Translations under genes and position numbers: made by a program
Assembly: GCF_964204865.1 (NCBI RefSeq)
Contig: NC_135256.1
Span: 22,906,703-22,970,702, forward strand
Source of the DNA: Styela clava
Taxonomy: Eukaryota > Chordata > Ascidiacea > Stolidobranchia > Styelidae
Direction of reading: 5' to 3'
Length of the DNA: 64,000 nt
Shown here: one piece after another, positions 59,012 to 64,000 of the stretch
How the letters are laid out: the number at the start of each line of letters is the position of its first letter
Numbering within the stretch: position 1 is the first letter of the stretch
The notes under the pieces: generated by a model
The model's input: only the letters and a program-made list of their open reading frames with translations
Database searches by the model: none
Told to the model about the DNA's origin: nothing

Positions 59012-59785
59012 ATATAATAGGACTTGATGTCGATAAACTATGGATATTCTATAGCGTAGGCATAAAATTTATTGTTAGTATATGTTGGCGAGTAATTTAT
59101 ATTTTGTCTACTATTGTTCTTGGTGGAAAACAAACCAAGAAAATATTTTATCCTATTTTTTTTTTGAATATTATGTTTTTTTCGTCATCTGGTTGGATGT
59201 GGATTGTAAAATGCTTGATTGTAAAACGTTGCCACAAACTTCTTATACTGCAATCATTTTTGTTTTATTTGATCGAATGGCATGAGTCATTTTTTTATTC
59301 TCTATAGAGAATACTATAATTTTAAAGTCAATCGACTTGCTCAAAGGCTGAATAGCCTAGGGATCAATGTAATTCGAGCTTTCTTGCAGAATTTCTCAAC
59401 GTTGATGGTTTTTTGATGTGAACATTTTAATGACTAACTGTCCTGTATATAATTACTGTATATCTATTTCACATTACTCCTGAATCCATGCCCAATTAGT
59501 CAAGCATTTCTATATACCTTGTATGATTGAAAATTCTCGGCCATGGGCGATTCAGGTAACATTAGAGTAAATGGAATATTTTAATTTCGTTCACTCTTCT
59601 GTATTGTTCTTTTTACCAATATTTAATGCTGGTCGTTATTGTAGCATGTTGACTTCTCAATGGTTAACAATTCTATAAGAAACCCACATTACTACAAACC
59701 TTTTCATAATCTTAGTATTCACTTGATAGTGATGGACTCTTTTTTTCCTGCTTACATCAATAGTAACCTGTTTGAAATTCTATTA

Positions 59786-59795
59786 AATAAATAAA
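59786..59795 (+). promoter_or_regulatory. Candidate poly(A) signals of cullin-3
   Basis: Two overlapping AATAAA hexamers 775 bases after the stop codon. No earlier perfect hexamer stood out in the 3' UTR, but usage is not proven. Confidence 0.4.
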
Positions 59796-62700
59796 CGAGG
59801 GAGCACGAGGTACTTTTATGCGGACGCCGGGACGGGGAAATTTGGAAGCAGCAGACCATAGTTGAAAATCTGAAATTTTATTCCTTGGATTAAAGAAGGC
59901 AAGCGCAAGGCAAGTTATCCAAGTGAATTAACCCGACTTGCTGATATCTTACCTAGAGCCTGAAAAGTGGTTTGATTAGGAGCGTGTTTCAAAAGCATTG
60001 CCATATATATAGCAGGGGTGGCCAACTCTTGAACAGGTGATCTTTAGTAAATTTAATAACATATCTAAAACTTGACTTGGACCAGTTTCATACAGCTTGT
60101 GTTTTCTCATACTATATCAGATACGCGGTTCGATGTTTGAATCAGACTTCCGGTAAGTTACAACGTCCCTGCGAACGGACAACGGCCGTGCAGAGTGACG
60201 CAAGCAATCAGATGGATTTATACGGTTTTGGGATGTTCAAACTAAAATATCGCTATCTCAGTTTTTTTATTTTTTCTACTTTAGGCTTTCGAACAGGACA
60301 GTCCACTGTGAAATTTTCATAATCTTGGCGTGAGGCAGTCTGAAAATATTTGTTCCCTATGGGGAACAATGGACCGGGGTTCATTGGGACGGTATGTTAG
60401 TCGTTGATTGGGACCAAAGTGATCGTGTGACGTCACACCAGCCATTTTGTGTCCAGAGTTCTATCGCTGTATGATCCTAACTAAGTGATTTAAACCTGCG
60501 ATCGTTAATTAAACAGCTGAATAAAAAAAACGATGCTCAATAATTCGGACCAAAGTTTCGCAGCGGCAAAACGAATGAACATACTTCTGAAAATTTATTT
60601 ATCCGCAGATGTTTCTCGGATATCTCGGCTCGGCGATATGGTCAGCATATACGAAGTTAAGATTAAACTTCATTCGATAAATCAACAACCCAATAAGACC
60701 AAAATATTTAATAAAAAGATACACATTTCATCATTAAATTATTATAAAATTCCTGATGTAAGTATCCTTACTTGCACAGAACCTATTTTAACAAACTGAC
60801 AGAACTACAATACAAATTATACTACAGAAACTTGCACTATTTGTTGCGGTACATGTGCGTATCGCAAATTTTCAACAAGGTGTACATTGCCAAAATAATA
60901 TTAAAAAAATATACTACATGCGTGGAATGAAGGATAACGGCGTATATCAAGTTTACAAGAACATCTAATAATCTGGAGTGTCTAAAATAATATATATATT
61001 ATCTATTTGACTTGAGCTCTTGTCGCAGGTCTACTAGCATACCGTTTTTCAATAATTTTATTTGTCTCCTCATTTGCGTGAATATTTAACCTTAAATTGA
61101 AAAAACGTTTCACAATTTTAAAAGCGATATTGTGGCAAGATGGGAAAATATTTTTCAAGCAACTTTATCTGTCAGAAAAGTAACAGGCGAACATATAATA
61201 TGAAAGGCATTAATATTTGCGCGAAATATAGTTTAAAATACGATTGCTTTTTTGAATGGGTGGCATAAATATTGGGTAAAACTATCAATTTTCAAATATT
61301 TATCAGATGTGTAAGGCCTAAAAAGAGTTAGTAACGATTGTGGGCATTCATCTGGATTGACACTTTCCATAGAAACAAACAAACAATTTAAACCCCGTGT
61401 CTTTATAGGGTTCCCTCGGAAACATCAAGGCTAATTTTTCACTGTTGGATATCGATAAAATTACAATTAAGTTACAAAATTACAATTAATTACGAGAACG
61501 TAGAAGACATGATGGCGTCGCTAGATCACCTAGTAAACATTTTACATTTTCCGACGCAAAAGAATCGAAATATCCTGCCAATAATACGTTGATAAGAGCT
61601 GCAACACCAGTCGCGGCGGCTGGTTTTTAAATTTTGTACCTTATAATGTACATGCTTCGATGAAATTCATTAGGCCGCACAATGTGCTAGCCATGAGATC
61701 GTTTACATTCTATAAGCAACTGTTGCAACAGCTCGTTATATTAAGAAACATTATTCCGAGAAAATTTATTTCATCAGCTTCTGGAATGATTGATGTAAAA
61801 CGCAGGCTTTAAACTTTCGGCATGGTGTGAACAGGTATCATAATACCAGTTCAAATAGTACCTGATTTAAACGTATGCATTAGGTTAATGACGTTTTACA
61901 CTTGCGAAGGAAAGCGATATGTGTGTTCATACGGAACGTTGCTACGTTGCGACGTGATTGCGTAACGAATTAATTAGGGAACGTTGTTGTTTAACTCAAG
62001 TTGGCGCAGTGGACATGTCAAGAATTGGAGAACATTGAATGAAATAACTTATACAATTTTACTGGTGCACGACAAATTATATCTAATGTCGAAAGCTATT
62101 TTTAACCTATGCGAATGTGTCGATGTCGTATTAGGTTAAAACAAGCAAATCGAAGTTTTTGTTATTTAATTCGAAAGCTTTTCAAAAAAATTTCACGCTT
62201 TTCAATTTTGCCTATTTTTGTATGATAATCGCGACATTTTATCTCCATCTCATAATTATAATTATTCTCCTAAATTGTCTTTCAAACAATTTAAAACTTA
62301 TCTGCATATAATATAAGGTTCGTGAGATATGAGGTTTCAAAGTTGCATGACTCACACGGGACGGGTCACTTTGAATGGGACATGCTCCATTGGGTACAAT
62401 TCGACAGTGTTTGATTCATTAAATGCTTAGAAGCCTATATATGCGTGTTTTGTGTAATAATAAAGTATCTTTTGGCTCATGGTTCAGTATGGAATATATT
62501 TTTCAAAGTGCTTCAGTTTCCAAAAATTTCAAATTCTCAATTTGATGTCTCACATTTCTTTAGATGGTACAAATAAACTTGCTCTATTTTGTATGATGAC
62601 ATTATGTTAGTCTTATTTATATTACGGTATTTTATATTATTCCAATTATATTTGAAGAAAATCAATCTTTAACCAATAAAAATTTCAAAGCAATTGGTCC

Positions 62701-64000
62701 GGTAATCAAAGAGAAATGCGATTTTTTAAAAACGTGTCAAAGAACAACAAGATGAAGAAGAGTGCCAGCATAAAATGCAAAACGATCGTTGGGTCCAACA
62801 ATTCTAAAAGTATGTATGCCTATGTTTTCAGAAGATATTTCAGGTCCAAGTTACTGCTTAACGAAATGCCTACATTGAAAGAACGTTCTTGAAATGATAG
62901 AAATGTAGAAAGTCGTGAGTCTAGAGCAGTGGTACCAAACTTTTTTTTTTCAAATTCGATGGCGGACCCCTTGCAATTTTTTAATGATTCCCGGCCTTGT
63001 GCACTAAAACAATACATTAAAAGATCACAATAAAAATCATTACGCTATCTATAAAAACCGTTTTCAACGTTCTCATTCAATGTTGCCTGCAATTGAATAA
63101 TATATTTCGGTGGTTGCTTGGCCTAACATTGTTGTTTCCGATTCAAGCGAATTTAAATATATATATTTCCCATTGATTAGTAATAGTGCCAATGAAAAAA
63201 ATAGTTCATGCGGTATTGTGAATACCGTTGCCAGTAACACTGACATCCCGATCAACCACAATATCATCTGCAGTATTCACACAGTAATTTCCTTTATAGA
63301 AAATATTACGAGGAATTATAAATACGTCACGTTTTCTGTGGCTGTTATTAAAATTTTGCCTTTTATTTCTATTTTATGCAATAAACGATAGTGGCTCAAT
63401 TTTTAATTCACAAGAAAATCAACGTGTACTGTATAAAATTGTTTGTAAGCTTGCACGTTGTCTTTATTTGTGATAAATAGGAGAGAGTCCCCGAGTTGGT
63501 TAGCCTATCTGTGTGCAATACATCACTTTATCAGGGAATCAGTGGTTTTAGGAAACATTCAGATGTTTAATTGAATATTAATAATAATACTCCATATATA
63601 TATATATTCATGTTGGAGATCGTCTGATCCAAATAAGCCATTTGTTACGCGATTCTAACTATTTTTTATTGAACGCACGAATATTTTGAAATTTTTTCTG
63701 CTTGTCAAACGTAAACTTGGATCATGAGTTGAATTACCACTACAATTTTGTATTCACAGTCAGGACTTAGACCACCGCAAACTATGCGACCTCGATGGGA
63801 CTCGCATTTTCATGAGCTCCGCGCTAATTTAGGGATAGGTCAATGAATTTACCCGATATAACTGATAAACTTCTATATTTTTTGCGATATTCAAACTGAA
63901 TGACCTAGCCATGCGCTCTAAGTTACCTTAATCATAATTTTGTATTTGGATTAAATGTAAAGACGAATTAATTTACAATATTAAATCTTAATTTGCAGTC
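59796..64000. other. Intergenic DNA to the window end
   Basis: No gene is supported; the longest open stretch (60533-60799, 88 codons) resembles nothing I know. Lone hAT-like ends CAGGGGTGGCCAACTC (60013) and CAGTGGTACCAAAC (62927, followed by a T-run and GGCGGACCCCTTG) lack partners. 62650-62750 is a copy of the CAAAGCAATTGGTCC repeat. A TA microsatellite is near 63593-63608. Confidence 0.5.

Noticed and set aside
60533-60799. 88-codon open stretch as a gene
   Set aside because: No domain, and composition is like the surrounding AT-rich DNA.

Overview
The window looks like animal nuclear DNA: AT-rich, with split genes (GT-AG introns) buried in transposable elements. The host proteins (a pancreatic-family lipase end, a sigma-class glutathione transferase close to vertebrate haematopoietic prostaglandin D synthase, and a cullin-3 colinear with the human protein) plus BEL/Pao, CR1/L2-type and abundant hAT-type elements fit an invertebrate, possibly a deuterostome such as a tunicate. 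That placement is inference. I found no rRNA, tRNA or CRISPR.  Layout: 1-670 last three exons of a secreted lipase without a PLAT domain. 3099-4493 two non-autonomous hAT-type elements side by side. 5314-7088 a complete four-exon sigma-class GST. 7340-8275 a dispersed repeat ending in GACA/TACA microsatellite. 8817-10898 a hAT-type element with a second one nested inside. 12403-20187 a BEL/Pao LTR retrotransposon (minus strand), TSD TTTAT, one gag-pol frame cut by three in-frame stops. 20317-20685 a short hAT element on the edge of the next unit. 20689-29129 a DNA-transposon-like element with about 0.77 kb inverted arms, each carrying a broken THAP-type zinc-finger exon, and a YqaJ-type nuclease piece inside; a full-length CR1/L2-like LINE (22533-27610, two open ORFs) has jumped into it. 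29130-34046 repeat-rich DNA with TACCGGTACC palindromes. 34047-37857 a second, LINE-free THAP/YqaJ element. 38817-45569 a second, decayed BEL/Pao element (plus strand, TSD CTAGT) with a LINE tail in its 5' LTR. 47989-59011 cullin-3 in 16 coding exons, with three repeats nested in intron 2. 59012-64000 no recognisable gene.  The three host genes are on the plus strand and have unrelated roles (lipid hydrolysis, glutathione or prostaglandin chemistry, ubiquitin ligation). They are not a pathway cluster. The most unusual component is the pair of THAP/YqaJ long-inverted-repeat elements; the LINE-free copy shows what the other looked like before the LINE arrived.
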